Origin: DAIDJM01 sp964250215
GTDB lineage: Bacteria; Pseudomonadota; Alphaproteobacteria; Acetobacterales; Acetobacteraceae
Direction: 5' to 3'
DNA: 19,250 nucleotides
Assembly (NCBI GenBank): GCA_964250215.1
Contig: CAXUEX010000043.1
Span: 1-19,250 of the forward strand
Shown here: in pieces, positions 5,477 through 13,520 of the stretch
Position numbering within the stretch: the stretch's first letter is position 1
Layout of the letters: the number at the start of each line of letters is the position of its first letter
Made by a program: the position numbers and the translations under genes
The notes under the pieces: model-generated
Databases searched by the model: none
Seen by the model: only the letters and a program-made list of their open reading frames with translations
Told to the model about the DNA's origin: nothing

Positions 5477-7386
5477 TGGCCCATGTCTCCGATCTGATCG
5501 CCACCGACATCGGCGCGTATCTCAAGCAGCACGAACAGAAAAGCCTGCTGCGCTTCATCACCTGCGGCAGCGTGGACGACGGCAAATCCACGCTCATCGG
5601 CCGCCTGCTGTACGACAGCAAGATGATCTTCGAAGACCAGCTCGCCGCGCTGGAAGCCGATTCCAAGAAACTCGGCACGCAAGGCCAGAACATCGATTTC
5701 GCGCTGCTCGTCGATGGCCTCGCGGCCGAACGCGAACAGGGCATCACGATCGACGTCGCCTACCGCTTCTTCTCCACCGACCGCCGCAAGTTCATCGTCG
5801 CCGACACGCCCGGCCACGAGCAATACACCCGCAACATGGTCACCGGCGCCTCCACCGCCGATCTCGCCGTTATCCTGATCGACGCGCGCCGCGGCGTGCT
5901 GACGCAAACCAAGCGCCACAGTTATCTGGTCTCCCTGATCGGCATCAAGAACGTCGTGCTGACCATCAACAAGATGGATCTGGTGCAATACAACAAGGAT
6001 GTGTTCGACCGCATTCTGGCCGATTATTCCAGCTTCGCCTCGGCGCTATCCATCGAAAAGATCGTGCCCATCCCGATCTCCGCGCTGATGGGCGACAACA
6101 TCACCGAGCCCAGCGGCAACATGCCCTGGTATCGCGGCCCCACGCTGATGCACCATCTGGAACATGTGGAAGTGGCGCACGGCTCCAACACCGCGGCGTT
6201 CCGCATGCCCGTGCAATGGGTCAACCGCCCGAACCAGAATTTCCGCGGCTTCTCCGGCCTCGTCGCCGCCGGCACCGTGCATCCCGGCGATCTCGTGAAG
6301 ATCATGCCATCGGCCAAAACCAGCCGCGTCGCGCGCGTGCTCATCGATGGCGACATGCCCTATGCCACCGCCGGCCAATCCGTCACCGTCACGCTGGAAG
6401 ACGAAATCGACTGCTCGCGCGGCGACGTTGTCTGCGGCGCCGAAAACCCGGCCGAGGTTTCCGACCAGTTCGAAGTCACGCTGATCTGGATGAGCGACAT
6501 CCCGCTGCTCCCGGGCCGCACCTATCTGCTCAAGCTCGGCACCAAAACCGTGCCGGCCTCGGTCACCGCGCTGAAGCACAAGGTGAACGTGAACACGCTG
6601 GAGCATGTGCCCGGCAAGCAGCTCGATCTGAATGAGATCGCGGTCTGCAACATCAGCCTGGATCAGCCGATCGCCTTCGACGCATACGAAACGAACCGCG
6701 ACACCGGCGGCTTTATCCTGATCGACCGTATCAGCAACGAAACCGTCGGTGCCGGCCTCATCCACTTCGCGCTGCGCCGCGCGCAGAACATCCATTGGCA
6801 AGCGGTGGACGTAACCCCCGCCTCGCGCGCCACGCAAAAAGGCCAGCAGGCCTGCGTGCTGTGGTTCACCGGCCTCTCCGGCGCCGGCAAATCCACTATC
6901 GCCAATCTGGTGGAAAAACGCCTGTTCGCCACCGGCCGCCATTCCACCATGCTGGATGGCGACAACGTGCGCCACGGCCTCAACCGCGATCTCGGCTTCA
7001 CCGATACCGACCGGGTGGAGAACATCCGCCGCGTCGCCGAGGTTGGCAAGCTGATGACCGATGCGGGCCTCATCGTGCTCGTCAGCTTCATCTCGCCGTT
7101 CCGCTCCGAACGCCGCATGGCCCGCGAACTGATGCCCGCCGGCAAATTCCTCGAAGTGCATATCGACGCGCCGCTCGCCGTGGTGGAACGCCGCGATCCG
7201 AAAGGCCTGTACAAAAAAGCCCGGCGCGGCGAGATCAAGCATTTCACCGGCATCGACAGCCCCTACGAAGCGCCGGAAAACCCCGAGCTGCACATCGACA
7301 CCACGAAGCTTTCCGCCGAAGCCGCTGCCGAGCGGATCGTGGAGAAGCTCGAAGCGCTCGGCTTCCTGATCGGATCGCCCGCATGA
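5476..7386 (+). CDS. cysNC: Bifunctional sulfate adenylyltransferase GTPase subunit / APS kinase (CysN-CysC, NodQ-type)
   Basis: A 636-residue fusion. The N-terminal part is the CysN GTPase that drives ATP sulfurylase: P-loop GSVDDGKST (31-39), DTPGHE (110-115) and NKMD (165-168), followed by EF-Tu-like beta-barrel domains to about residue 440. The C-terminal part is APS kinase, which phosphorylates APS to PAPS: P-loop GLSGAGKST (466-474), DGDNVRHGLNRDLGF, and the ISPFR motif with Ser540 at the position of the phospho-serine of CysC. All key residues are present, so both activities are expected in the cytoplasm with CysD. The ATG overlaps the cysD TGA by one base and is preceded by GGAGGGG inside the cysD 3' end, which indicates translational coupling. 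The stop overlaps the cysQ start (ATGA). Confidence 0.97.
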   Translation: MAHVSDLIATDIGAYLKQHEQKSLLRFITCGSVDDGKSTLIGRLLYDSKMIFEDQLAALEADSKKLGTQGQNIDFALLVDGLAAEREQGITIDVAYRFFSTDRRKFIVADTPGHEQYTRNMVTGASTADLAVILIDARRGVLTQTKRHSYLVSLIGIKNVVLTINKMDLVQYNKDVFDRILADYSSFASALSIEKIVPIPISALMGDNITEPSGNMPWYRGPTLMHHLEHVEVAHGSNTAAFRMPVQWVNRPNQNFRGFSGLVAAGTVHPGDLVKIMPSAKTSRVARVLIDGDMPYATAGQSVTVTLEDEIDCSRGDVVCGAENPAEVSDQFEVTLIWMSDIPLLPGRTYLLKLGTKTVPASVTALKHKVNVNTLEHVPGKQLDLNEIAVCNISLDQPIAFDAYETNRDTGGFILIDRISNETVGAGLIHFALRRAQNIHWQAVDVTPASRATQKGQQACVLWFTGLSGAGKSTIANLVEKRLFATGRHSTMLDGDNVRHGLNRDLGFTDTDRVENIRRVAEVGKLMTDAGLIVLVSFISPFRSERRMARELMPAGKFLEVHIDAPLAVVERRDPKGLYKKARRGEIKHFTGIDSPYEAPENPELHIDTTKLSAEAAAERIVEKLEALGFLIGSPA

Positions 7387-8168
7387 GCGCCACGCTCGCC
7401 GATCTCGATCGCCCGGCGCTGCTGCAATCCCTGCTGCCCGCCGCGCTGGAAGCCGCCGCCGCCACGCTGCGCTATTACGGCAACGTATCGGCAACCGCCA
7501 AGGCCGATGGTAGCCCCGTCACCGCGGCCGATGAAGCGGCCGAGGCCATCATCCTGCCCGCGTTGCACGATCTCACGCCGGAAATCCCCATCGTGTCGGA
7601 AGAGGCCGCCGCCAAAGGCCTCACGCCCAAAGTCACAGGCCCACGCTTCTGGCTCGTCGATCCGCTCGACGGCACCAAGGAATTCCTCTCCGGCAACGGC
7701 GAGTTCACCGTCAACATCGCGCTCATCGAACACGGCATCCCGGTGCTGGGCGTGGTCGTGGCGCCCGCACTCGGCGAGACCTATTCCGGCTGCGGAACCG
7801 GCACCGCCACGCTCACCGATGCACGCGGCAAACGCGGTATTTGCGCCCGCGCCGTGCCCATGGCCGGGCTCACCGTCGTCGGCTCGCGCAGCCACGGCGA
7901 TGCCAGCGCGATGGAGAACTTCCTGAAAGGCCGCCAGGTCGCCGAATTCCGCGCCGCCGGCAGCTCGCTCAAGCTTTGCCTCATCGCCCGCGGCGAAGCC
8001 GATCTCTATCCGCGCCTCGGCACCACGATGGAATGGGATATCGCCGCCGGCCAAGCGGTGCTGCTGGCCGCCCGCGGCGCCGTGTGCACGCTCGATGGCG
8101 CGCCGCTGCGCTACGGCAAGCCGGATTACCGCAATCCGCATTTTTTTGCGACCGGAACGAGAACATAG
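7383..8168 (+). CDS. cysQ: 3'(2'),5'-bisphosphate nucleotidase CysQ
   Basis: A 261-residue inositol-monophosphatase-family enzyme that dephosphorylates PAP (and PAPS) to AMP (and APS), using Mg2+. The metal-binding motifs are complete: Glu73-Glu74 in IVSEEAA, WLVDPLDGTKEF with Asp93 and Asp96, and the C-terminal EWDIAAGQAV with Asp219. The GNGEFTVNIALI segment is typical of CysQ rather than of inositol monophosphatases. The gene overlaps cysNC by ATGA and completes a cysD-cysNC-cysQ operon. A plausible task here is to recycle PAP made when PAPS is used and to prevent PAPS overload, since PAPS synthesis is encoded immediately upstream. A strong GC hairpin begins directly after the stop codon. 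Confidence 0.95.
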   Translation: MSATLADLDRPALLQSLLPAALEAAAATLRYYGNVSATAKADGSPVTAADEAAEAIILPALHDLTPEIPIVSEEAAAKGLTPKVTGPRFWLVDPLDGTKEFLSGNGEFTVNIALIEHGIPVLGVVVAPALGETYSGCGTGTATLTDARGKRGICARAVPMAGLTVVGSRSHGDASAMENFLKGRQVAEFRAAGSSLKLCLIARGEADLYPRLGTTMEWDIAAGQAVLLAARGAVCTLDGAPLRYGKPDYRNPHFFATGTRT

Positions 8169-8187
8169 GCGCCGGCGCGCCCGGCGC
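8169..8187 (+). terminator. GC-only hairpin directly after cysQ stop
   Basis: GCGCCGG (8169-8175) and CCGGCGC (8181-8187) form a perfect 7-bp stem with a 5-nt loop, starting at the first base after the cysQ TAG. No T run follows, so this is not a classic intrinsic terminator. It may stabilise the cys message 3' end, pause polymerase, or hide the start region of the monooxygenase gene only 14 nt further on. Confidence 0.35.
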
Positions 8188-8201
8188 TCGGGATGCAAAT
8201 C

Positions 8202-9644
8202 ATGACCGAACCTGTTCTGGTGGCCGGCGCCGGGCCCGTGGGGCTCACCATGGCGGCCGAACTCGCGCGCTATCGCGTGCCCGTCCGCATCATCGACAAG
8301 ATGCCGACGCGGACCGACAAATCGAAGGCGTTGGTGGTTTGGGCGCGCACGCTGGAATTGCTGGACCGGGCCGGCTGCGCCGAAGCGTTCGCGGCGTCCG
8401 GGGTGCACGGCGAGGCGATGCACATGCTTTCCGGCAGCCGCACCATCGCGCGCATCGCGTTCGATCGCATCGCCTCACCTTTCCCTTATGCCCTCCTGCT
8501 GCCGCAATCCGAAACCGAACGCCTGCTGGAATCGCACCTGGAATCCCTCGGGACGAAAGTGGAGCGCGGCGTGGAACTCACGGAATTTTCCCAAACCGCG
8601 CAAGGCGTTTCCTGCAATCTCCGCCGTGCGGACGGAACGGCGGAAACTCACGCGGCAAGCTGGCTCATCGGCTGCGACGGCGCGCATTCCTTCGTGCGGC
8701 AGCATCTGCGTATGGCATTCGAAGGCAACACGCTGACCACCCATTTTATTCTGGCGGATCTGCACGTGACGGGGCTGGGTATATCGCAGACGGAAATGGC
8801 TTTGTTCCTGCACGCCGAAGGCCTGCTCGTCTTTTTCCCGATCGCACCGGGGCGCTATCGCCTGATCGCCGATGTCGGCACCGAACCTCGGCACGATCCG
8901 GATCTCGCGGAAGTGCAGCGAATTGTCGATCGGCGCGGTCCGGGTGGCGTCGCGTTGTCCCAACCGGTCTGGCTTGCCGGCTTCGCCGTGAATGAGCGCA
9001 AAGTTTCGGAATACCGCGCCGGGCGGATATTTCTGGCGGGCGACGCCGCGCACATCCACAGCCCGGCCGGCGGCCAGGGCATGAATACCGGGATGCAGGA
9101 TGCGATCAATCTCGCATGGAAGCTGGCGCTGGTGGCGCATGGCCGAGCCGGCGAACACCTTCTTAACAGCTACAGCCTGGAGCGCAGCCCCGTGGCGCGA
9201 CAGGTTCTCGCCGACTCCGGAAAACTCACCGCAATGGCGACATTGCGCAACCCGGTGGCGCAAAATCTGCGCAACGCGGCAGCGCATTTTCTGCTGGGCT
9301 TCTCCGGCGTGCAGCACGCAATGGCGAACCGGCTTTCGGAAATCACGATCGGCTATGGCGGCATAGGCAAGGCCCCGCGCGAAGCAAAGCCCGGGCAACG
9401 GATCATCGGCGAGCGTCCGTTCGGGGCCGGGGATATGCCGCGTTTCGCGCTGATCGCAGCCGACGACGCGGCGGCGCGCGGCGTCCTGCAGCGTCATCCA
9501 GAACTGCTGGAACCCGAGCTTCGCGCCGAGCCGGCCGCGCCGGGCACCTGGCTGGTTCGGCCGGACGGCTATGTGGCCGCTGTGAGTGCGCCCGGAGAAT
9601 GGAGCGCGATCGAAGGCTACCTCGTTTCTATGTCGGTATCATAA
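8202..9644 (+). CDS. FAD-dependent monooxygenase (group A aromatic hydroxylase, PHBH fold)
   Basis: A 480-residue flavoprotein monooxygenase. The FAD-binding GAGPVG is at residues 9-14. The DG motif IGCDGAHSFVR (Asp159) contacts FAD and NAD(P)H, and the GD motif IFLAGDAAHIHSP (Asp281) binds the ribityl chain. It is followed by GGQGMNTGMQDAINLAWKLA, typical of phenol hydroxylase/TetX/PgaE-like enzymes. The C-terminal stretch ending GTWLVRPDGYVAAV is the short thioredoxin-like tail of that group. It probably hydroxylates an aromatic or polyketide-like compound using NAD(P)H and O2; the substrate is not determinable. I prefer the ATG at 8202, since homologues start close to the FAD motif and GGGA lies about 9 nt upstream; an in-frame ATG at 8193 would add three residues. 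It follows cysQ after a 33-nt gap containing a strong hairpin, so it may be separately controlled. Confidence 0.92.
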   Translation: MTEPVLVAGAGPVGLTMAAELARYRVPVRIIDKMPTRTDKSKALVVWARTLELLDRAGCAEAFAASGVHGEAMHMLSGSRTIARIAFDRIASPFPYALLLPQSETERLLESHLESLGTKVERGVELTEFSQTAQGVSCNLRRADGTAETHAASWLIGCDGAHSFVRQHLRMAFEGNTLTTHFILADLHVTGLGISQTEMALFLHAEGLLVFFPIAPGRYRLIADVGTEPRHDPDLAEVQRIVDRRGPGGVALSQPVWLAGFAVNERKVSEYRAGRIFLAGDAAHIHSPAGGQGMNTGMQDAINLAWKLALVAHGRAGEHLLNSYSLERSPVARQVLADSGKLTAMATLRNPVAQNLRNAAAHFLLGFSGVQHAMANRLSEITIGYGGIGKAPREAKPGQRIIGERPFGAGDMPRFALIAADDAAARGVLQRHPELLEPELRAEPAAPGTWLVRPDGYVAAVSAPGEWSAIEGYLVSMSVS

Positions 9645-9665
9645 TGTAAAGAGACGTTGAGCGGT

Positions 9666-9680
9666 CACGCCGAAAGCGTG
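9666..9680. terminator. Short hairpin in a convergent gap
   Basis: CACGC-CGAAA-GCGTG forms a 5-bp stem with a GNRA-like loop in the 88-bp gap between the converging monooxygenase and phosphotransferase genes. There is no T run on either side. It could be a weak bidirectional end signal, but it is short enough to be chance. Confidence 0.2.
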
Positions 9681-9732
9681 CTTCAGGTATAACATTCGCG
9701 ACGGAGTTCAGGAGCGGCGCCCCTGGCCTTTG

Positions 9733-10779
9733 TTATTCTTGCGCCGCAATCCCCCAAGCCGCCCGCGCGCACGCCACCACCATCTGCGCATATAGATGCG
9801 CGCGCGCATCGGCCGCGTTCCCCCGCCGCGAGCGATCGAACACCCCCTGCCCGATCGCGGCCGAGCGGAACAGCGAAAACGCCAGGTAAAAATTCCAGTT
9901 CGCCGGCAGCTTCCGCCCCACCCCGTCGCAATACCGCGCCAGCAGGCTGGCTTCCGAAGGCACGCCGATACTCGCCAGATCCAGCCCACCCAAGCCGCGG
10001 AACGGATCGCCGTCGTGCGGCAGGTGATAAAACGAGCACAGATAGGCCAAGTCGGAAAGCGGGTCGCCGATCGTCGCCAGTTCCCAGTCCAGGATCGCAA
10101 CCAACACGGGCGAAGCCGGCGCAAACATCAGATTGCCCAGCCGGAAATCGCCATGCGCAATCACCGCCGGCGCGTCGGCGGGCAGATGCGCCGGCAGCCA
10201 TTCGATGAGCCGTTGCATATCGGTGTTCGGCGCCGGATCGGAAGCCAGATACTGTTTCGTCCAGCGCGCGATCTGCCGCGCGACATAGGCTTCCGGCCGG
10301 CCGAAACCCGCCAGCCCCACCGCGCGCCAATCCACGCGATGCAGCGCCGCCAGCCCGTCGGCCATGGCCGTGTAATATGCCGCACGTTCCACAATCGGAA
10401 TATCTGCCAGGCGCAAATCGGTCAGCACCCGCCCGTCCACATAATCCATCACATAGAACGGCGTGCCGATCGCCGCCGCATCCTCGCACAACAGCCGCAT
10501 CCGCGGCACCGGCACATCGGTATCGGCCAGCGCCCGCATCACCGTGAATTCCCGTTCCACCGCGTGCGCCGATGGCAGGATCGCGCCCGGCGGCTTCTTG
10601 CGCAGCACATAGGCGTGCCCCGCCGCATCGTCGATCCGGAACGTCGGATTGGATTGCCCGCCCTGGAACTGCCGGATTGTGAACGGCGGCACCGCCTCCG
10701 AAATCTGCGGCCGCAGCACACCCGCCAGCGCCGCCGCGCCGAAACGATGTTGCGGCAGCGGTTCTATCAGCTCGGCCAT
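9733..10779 (-). CDS. APH-like phosphotransferase family protein (ACAD10 N-domain-like)
   Basis: A 348-residue protein of the aminoglycoside-phosphotransferase/choline-kinase-like fold. Visible motifs are GGQSNPTFRI (nucleotide-binding loop, residues 40-49), YVLRKKPPG with Lys61/62, the catalytic loop IAHGDFRLGNLMF with Asp211 and Asn216, and the metal-binding ILDWELATIGDP with Asp231. The 'VLRKKPPG' and 'DWELATIGDPLSDLAY' forms are those of the branch found beside acyl-CoA dehydrogenases and fused to them in eukaryotic ACAD10/11. There they phosphorylate 4-hydroxyacyl-CoAs; the bacterial role is less certain. Antibiotic resistance is unlikely in this setting. It starts 2 nt after the TetR stop (ATG at 10779), so it is cotranscribed with the regulator. 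No membrane segments or signal peptide are seen. Confidence 0.9.
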   Translation of the reverse strand: MAELIEPLPQHRFGAAALAGVLRPQISEAVPPFTIRQFQGGQSNPTFRIDDAAGHAYVLRKKPPGAILPSAHAVEREFTVMRALADTDVPVPRMRLLCEDAAAIGTPFYVMDYVDGRVLTDLRLADIPIVERAAYYTAMADGLAALHRVDWRAVGLAGFGRPEAYVARQIARWTKQYLASDPAPNTDMQRLIEWLPAHLPADAPAVIAHGDFRLGNLMFAPASPVLVAILDWELATIGDPLSDLAYLCSFYHLPHDGDPFRGLGGLDLASIGVPSEASLLARYCDGVGRKLPANWNFYLAFSLFRSAAIGQGVFDRSRRGNAADARAHLYAQMVVACARAAWGIAAQE

Positions 10780-10781
10780 GC

Positions 10782-11441
10782 CTATCCTTCGGCGAATTGC
10801 CGCCGCACCGCGAAAAGCGGCGCCTGCACCACCAGATACGGCACGAACAGCGCCCGTACCTGCGCAAACCCCCAGCGAATATGCTCGCGCGTCACCGGCT
10901 CTATGCCCTGCCGCGTCCGCAGATAATCGATCCAGTAGCTCGCCACGATCCAGGCATTCACCACCAGCCGGTCGATCTCCGACGACGTCGCGGCCAGCCG
11001 GCCCGCCGCCCGAAGCTCGTGCAGTCTTGCCCGGATGCGAGCCTGGTTCGCATCGGAAATCACCTTCAGCCGCGGCTGCAATCCCGGCGAAAGCCGGTAC
11101 ACGCCGGCCGCATACAAAAACCGCCATTCCCACATCAAATTGAACCAGGCGTTCAAATCCCGATCCAGCGGCGCATCGCCCGCATCGTCGGCCCCGCTGT
11201 CCGACGCTACGCGCGCGATCGCCGCCTCGAACGCATCGAACAGCGCCGTGACAATCTGCTCCTTGCGGCGAAAATGGTAATGCAGATTGCCTTCGCTGAT
11301 GCCCACCGAAGCCGCAATCTCCGCCGTCGTCACCTCGGCGGGACCGCGCCGGTTGAACAATTCCCGGCAAGCTTCCAATATGCGCGCCCGCGTTCCCGTT
11401 CTTTCCTCCACCTGCACGGCCCCCCGCACGTTCCGCATCAT
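10782..11441 (-). CDS. TetR/AcrR-family transcriptional regulator
   Basis: About 219 residues with an N-terminal TetR DNA-binding domain: RARILEACRELFNRRG, then the HTH TTAEIAASVGISEGNLHYHF followed by RRKEQIVTALF. A helical ligand-binding domain makes up the rest. The start is uncertain. ATG 11441 (or the adjacent ATG at 11438) fits the family length but has no Shine-Dalgarno sequence and may be leaderless; the frame stays open upstream to 11573, over the thiolase start, which is not credible. The gene is divergent from the thiolase and lies 2 nt upstream of the phosphotransferase gene. TetR proteins in such positions usually repress the divergent operon and respond to an acyl-CoA or related metabolite. 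A palindrome lies in the intergenic region. Confidence 0.92.
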   Translation of the reverse strand: MMRNVRGAVQVEERTGTRARILEACRELFNRRGPAEVTTAEIAASVGISEGNLHYHFRRKEQIVTALFDAFEAAIARVASDSGADDAGDAPLDRDLNAWFNLMWEWRFLYAAGVYRLSPGLQPRLKVISDANQARIRARLHELRAAGRLAATSSEIDRLVVNAWIVASYWIDYLRTRQGIEPVTREHIRWGFAQVRALFVPYLVVQAPLFAVRRQFAEG

Positions 11442-11471
11442 TTGACACGAATAGGGTGAACACCCGACACT
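11442..11471 (+). promoter_or_regulatory. Candidate thiolase-operon promoter with palindromic TetR operator
   Basis: TTGACA at 11442-11447 is a perfect -35 hexamer. After 18 bp, GACACT at 11466-11471 is a weak -10 (3 of 6). The spacer contains the inverted repeat GGGTG-AA-CACCC at 11454-11465, exactly where a repressor would block polymerase. The TetR gene starts immediately to the left, so the same site could also control the regulator. The palindrome is seen directly; the promoter and its regulation are inferred. Confidence 0.4.
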
Positions 11472-11538
11472 CGCGCGGACTATGGCAAAGCGCCCGCCCG
11501 CGGTCCAGAACCCGGCCGGGCATCCGGGAGGCCGCAGA

Positions 11539-12723
11539 ATGCGCGAAGCCGTCATCGTTTCCACGGCGCGCACGCCGATCGGCCGCGCCTATCGCGGCGC
11601 CTTCAACGACACGCACGGCGCAACGCTGGGCGGCCATGTGATCGCCGAGGCCGTGCGCCGCGCCGGCGCCGATCCGGCGGAAATCGAAGATGTGATCCTG
11701 GGCTGCGCGCTGCAACAGGGCGCCACCGGCCAGAACGTCGCGCGGCAATCGGCCATCCGCGCCGGCCTGCCCGTGAATGCCGCCGGCAGCACGGTCGATC
11801 GGCAATGCGGATCGGGATTGCAGGCCATCGCCATCGCCAGCGCGCGCGTCGCCATCGATGGCGTCGTGGCCGCGGTCGGCGGCGGCCTCGAATCCATTAG
11901 CCTCGTGCAGAACGACCAGATGAACCGCTTCCGCATCGCCGAGGATTGGCTCGTGGAGCACAAGCCCGACATCTACATGGCGATGATCGACACCGCTGAG
12001 GTGGTGGCGCAGCGCTATCAGATCACGCGGGAAGCGCAGGATGCGTATGCGCTGGAAAGCCAGCGCCGCACCGCCGCGGCGCAGGAAGCGGGTAGATTCG
12101 ATGCCGAAATCGTGCCGCTGGAATCGCCCATGGCGGTGCAGGACAAGGCCACCGGCGAAGTTTCCCGCGTGACGAAAAAACTCGCCAAGGACGAAGGCAA
12201 CCGCCCCGATACCAACGCCGCCGGCCTCGCCGCGTTGAAACCCGTGCGCGGCGAAGGCCACGCCATCACCGCTGGCAACGCCTCGCAACTTTCCGATGGC
12301 GCGTCCGCCTGCGTGGTCATGGAAGCCAGCGACGCCGCCCGCCGTGGCCTATCGCCGCTCGGTCGCCTGCGCGGCTTGGCGGTGGCCGGCTGCGAACCCG
12401 ATGAGATGGGCATCGGCCCGGTTCATGCGGTGCCGCGCCTGCTGCAACGCCAAGGCGTGTCGATGGACGATATCGGCATCTGGGAACTGAACGAGGCTTT
12501 CGCGGTGCAGGTGATCTATTGCCGCGACCGTCTCGGCATCGATCCGGAAAAGCTGAACGTCAGCGGCGGCGCCATTTCCATCGGCCATCCCTATGGCATG
12601 TCCGGCGCGCGCATGACCGGGCATCTGCTGATCGAAGGCAAGCGCCGCGGCGCAAAACTCGGCGTGGTGACCATGTGCATCGGCGGCGGCATGGGCGCGG
12701 CCGGATTGTTCGAGATCTACTAA
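11539..12723 (+). CDS. Thiolase (acetyl-CoA C-acyltransferase, PimB-like)
   Basis: A 394-residue thiolase that cleaves 3-ketoacyl-CoA with CoA, or catalyses the reverse condensation. All catalytic residues are present: nucleophile Cys90 in DRQCGSGLQAIA, the NEAFAVQ motif at 318-324, His350 in GGAISIGHPYGMSG, and Cys380 in MCIGGGMGAAG. The internal pattern SISLVQNDQMN, then KDEGNRPDTN and AGCEPDEMGIGPV, resembles thiolases of beta-oxidation and dicarboxylate (pim-type) clusters. The start at 11539 is preferred over an in-frame ATG at 11482 because GGGAGG lies about 7 nt upstream and the protein then begins MREAVIVSTARTPIG, as in homologues. It is the first gene of a three-gene operon; its TAA overlaps the next ATG by one base. 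It is divergent from the TetR gene. Confidence 0.95.
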   Translation: MREAVIVSTARTPIGRAYRGAFNDTHGATLGGHVIAEAVRRAGADPAEIEDVILGCALQQGATGQNVARQSAIRAGLPVNAAGSTVDRQCGSGLQAIAIASARVAIDGVVAAVGGGLESISLVQNDQMNRFRIAEDWLVEHKPDIYMAMIDTAEVVAQRYQITREAQDAYALESQRRTAAAQEAGRFDAEIVPLESPMAVQDKATGEVSRVTKKLAKDEGNRPDTNAAGLAALKPVRGEGHAITAGNASQLSDGASACVVMEASDAARRGLSPLGRLRGLAVAGCEPDEMGIGPVHAVPRLLQRQGVSMDDIGIWELNEAFAVQVIYCRDRLGIDPEKLNVSGGAISIGHPYGMSGARMTGHLLIEGKRRGAKLGVVTMCIGGGMGAAGLFEIY

Positions 12724-13520
12724 TGGATGTCGGCGGCAAGATCGTCATCGTCACCGGCGGCGGCAGCGGCATCGGCCGCGCCCTCGCGCAGCGTTTTCAT
12801 GCCGCCGGCGCGCGGCATGTTGCGGTCGCCGACCTGAACCAGGAAGCCGCCCAGGCCACCGCCGCCGCCATCGGCGGCAGCGCCTTCCGCTGCGATGTGC
12901 GGCGCGAAGCCGATATTCAGCATCTGGTGCGCGAAACCGAGCGCGTCGGCCCCATCGGCCTGTTCTGCTCCAATGCCGGCGTGATCTCCGCCGATCCGGA
13001 TTTCGACAATGCGGCTTCCGCGCCCGATGCGGTGTGGATGCAGGGCTGGGAAGTGCATGTGATGGCGCATGTCTATGCGGCGCGCGCGGTGCTGCCCGGC
13101 ATGATCGCACGCAAATCCGGCTGGCTGCTGCACACCGTATCCGCCGCCGGCCTGCTCTCGCAAATCGGCTCGGCGGTTTACAGCACCACCAAGCACGCCG
13201 CGATCGGCTTCGCCGAAAGTTTGGCCATCGCGCACAAGGATCATGGCATCGGCGTGTCGGTGCTGTGCCCGCAGGGCGTGCATACGGCCATGACCACGGG
13301 CGGCTTCTTCGCCGGCGCCGACGTGGATGGCGTCATCACGGCCGAAGCCGTCGCCGAAGCCGCCTTGCAGGGCATGAAGGAAGAAAAATTCCTGATCCTG
13401 CCGCATCCGCAGGTCGCCGATTACATGCAACTCAAGGTGGACAATTATCAGCGCTGGATCGGCGGCATGGCCAAGCTGCGCCGGCGTATTGCGGAGCGGA
13501 GGGCGGCGCATGTCCGATAG
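12723..13520 (+). CDS. SDR-family NAD(P)-dependent oxidoreductase
   Basis: A 265-residue classical short-chain dehydrogenase. It has TGGGSGIG at 11-18, an Asp in VADLN near 37 suggesting NAD(H) preference, SNAG at 83-86, Ser140 in TVSAAG, and Tyr153-x-x-x-Lys157 in YSTTK. The helix-4 position that normally holds the tetrad Asn reads WEVHVMAHVYAAR, so His112 replaces Asn, a single-base-type change. LCPQGVHTAM after the active site is typical of the family. Between a thiolase and a GMC oxidoreductase it may oxidise a hydroxyacyl-CoA or an alcohol, but the substrate is not determinable. The ATG overlaps the thiolase stop by one base (TAATG), and the gene overlaps the GMC gene by 11 nt, so the three are translationally coupled. 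Confidence 0.93.
   Translation: MDVGGKIVIVTGGGSGIGRALAQRFHAAGARHVAVADLNQEAAQATAAAIGGSAFRCDVRREADIQHLVRETERVGPIGLFCSNAGVISADPDFDNAASAPDAVWMQGWEVHVMAHVYAARAVLPGMIARKSGWLLHTVSAAGLLSQIGSAVYSTTKHAAIGFAESLAIAHKDHGIGVSVLCPQGVHTAMTTGGFFAGADVDGVITAEAVAEAALQGMKEEKFLILPHPQVADYMQLKVDNYQRWIGGMAKLRRRIAERRAAHVR

Noticed and set aside
6046..7494. A 482-codon minus-strand open frame opposite cysNC
   Set aside because: It is antisense to a fully conserved enzyme and shows no family motif.
11482..11538. An upstream in-frame start for the thiolase
   Set aside because: The added 19 residues are not thiolase-like and lack a ribosome site, whereas 11539 has GGGAGG and the expected N-terminus.
9733..12288. An 851-codon open frame on the minus strand extending far upstream of the phosphotransferase
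   Set aside because: Only the part from 10779 matches a protein family; the rest is antisense to the thiolase and out of frame with the TetR gene, an effect of high GC content.
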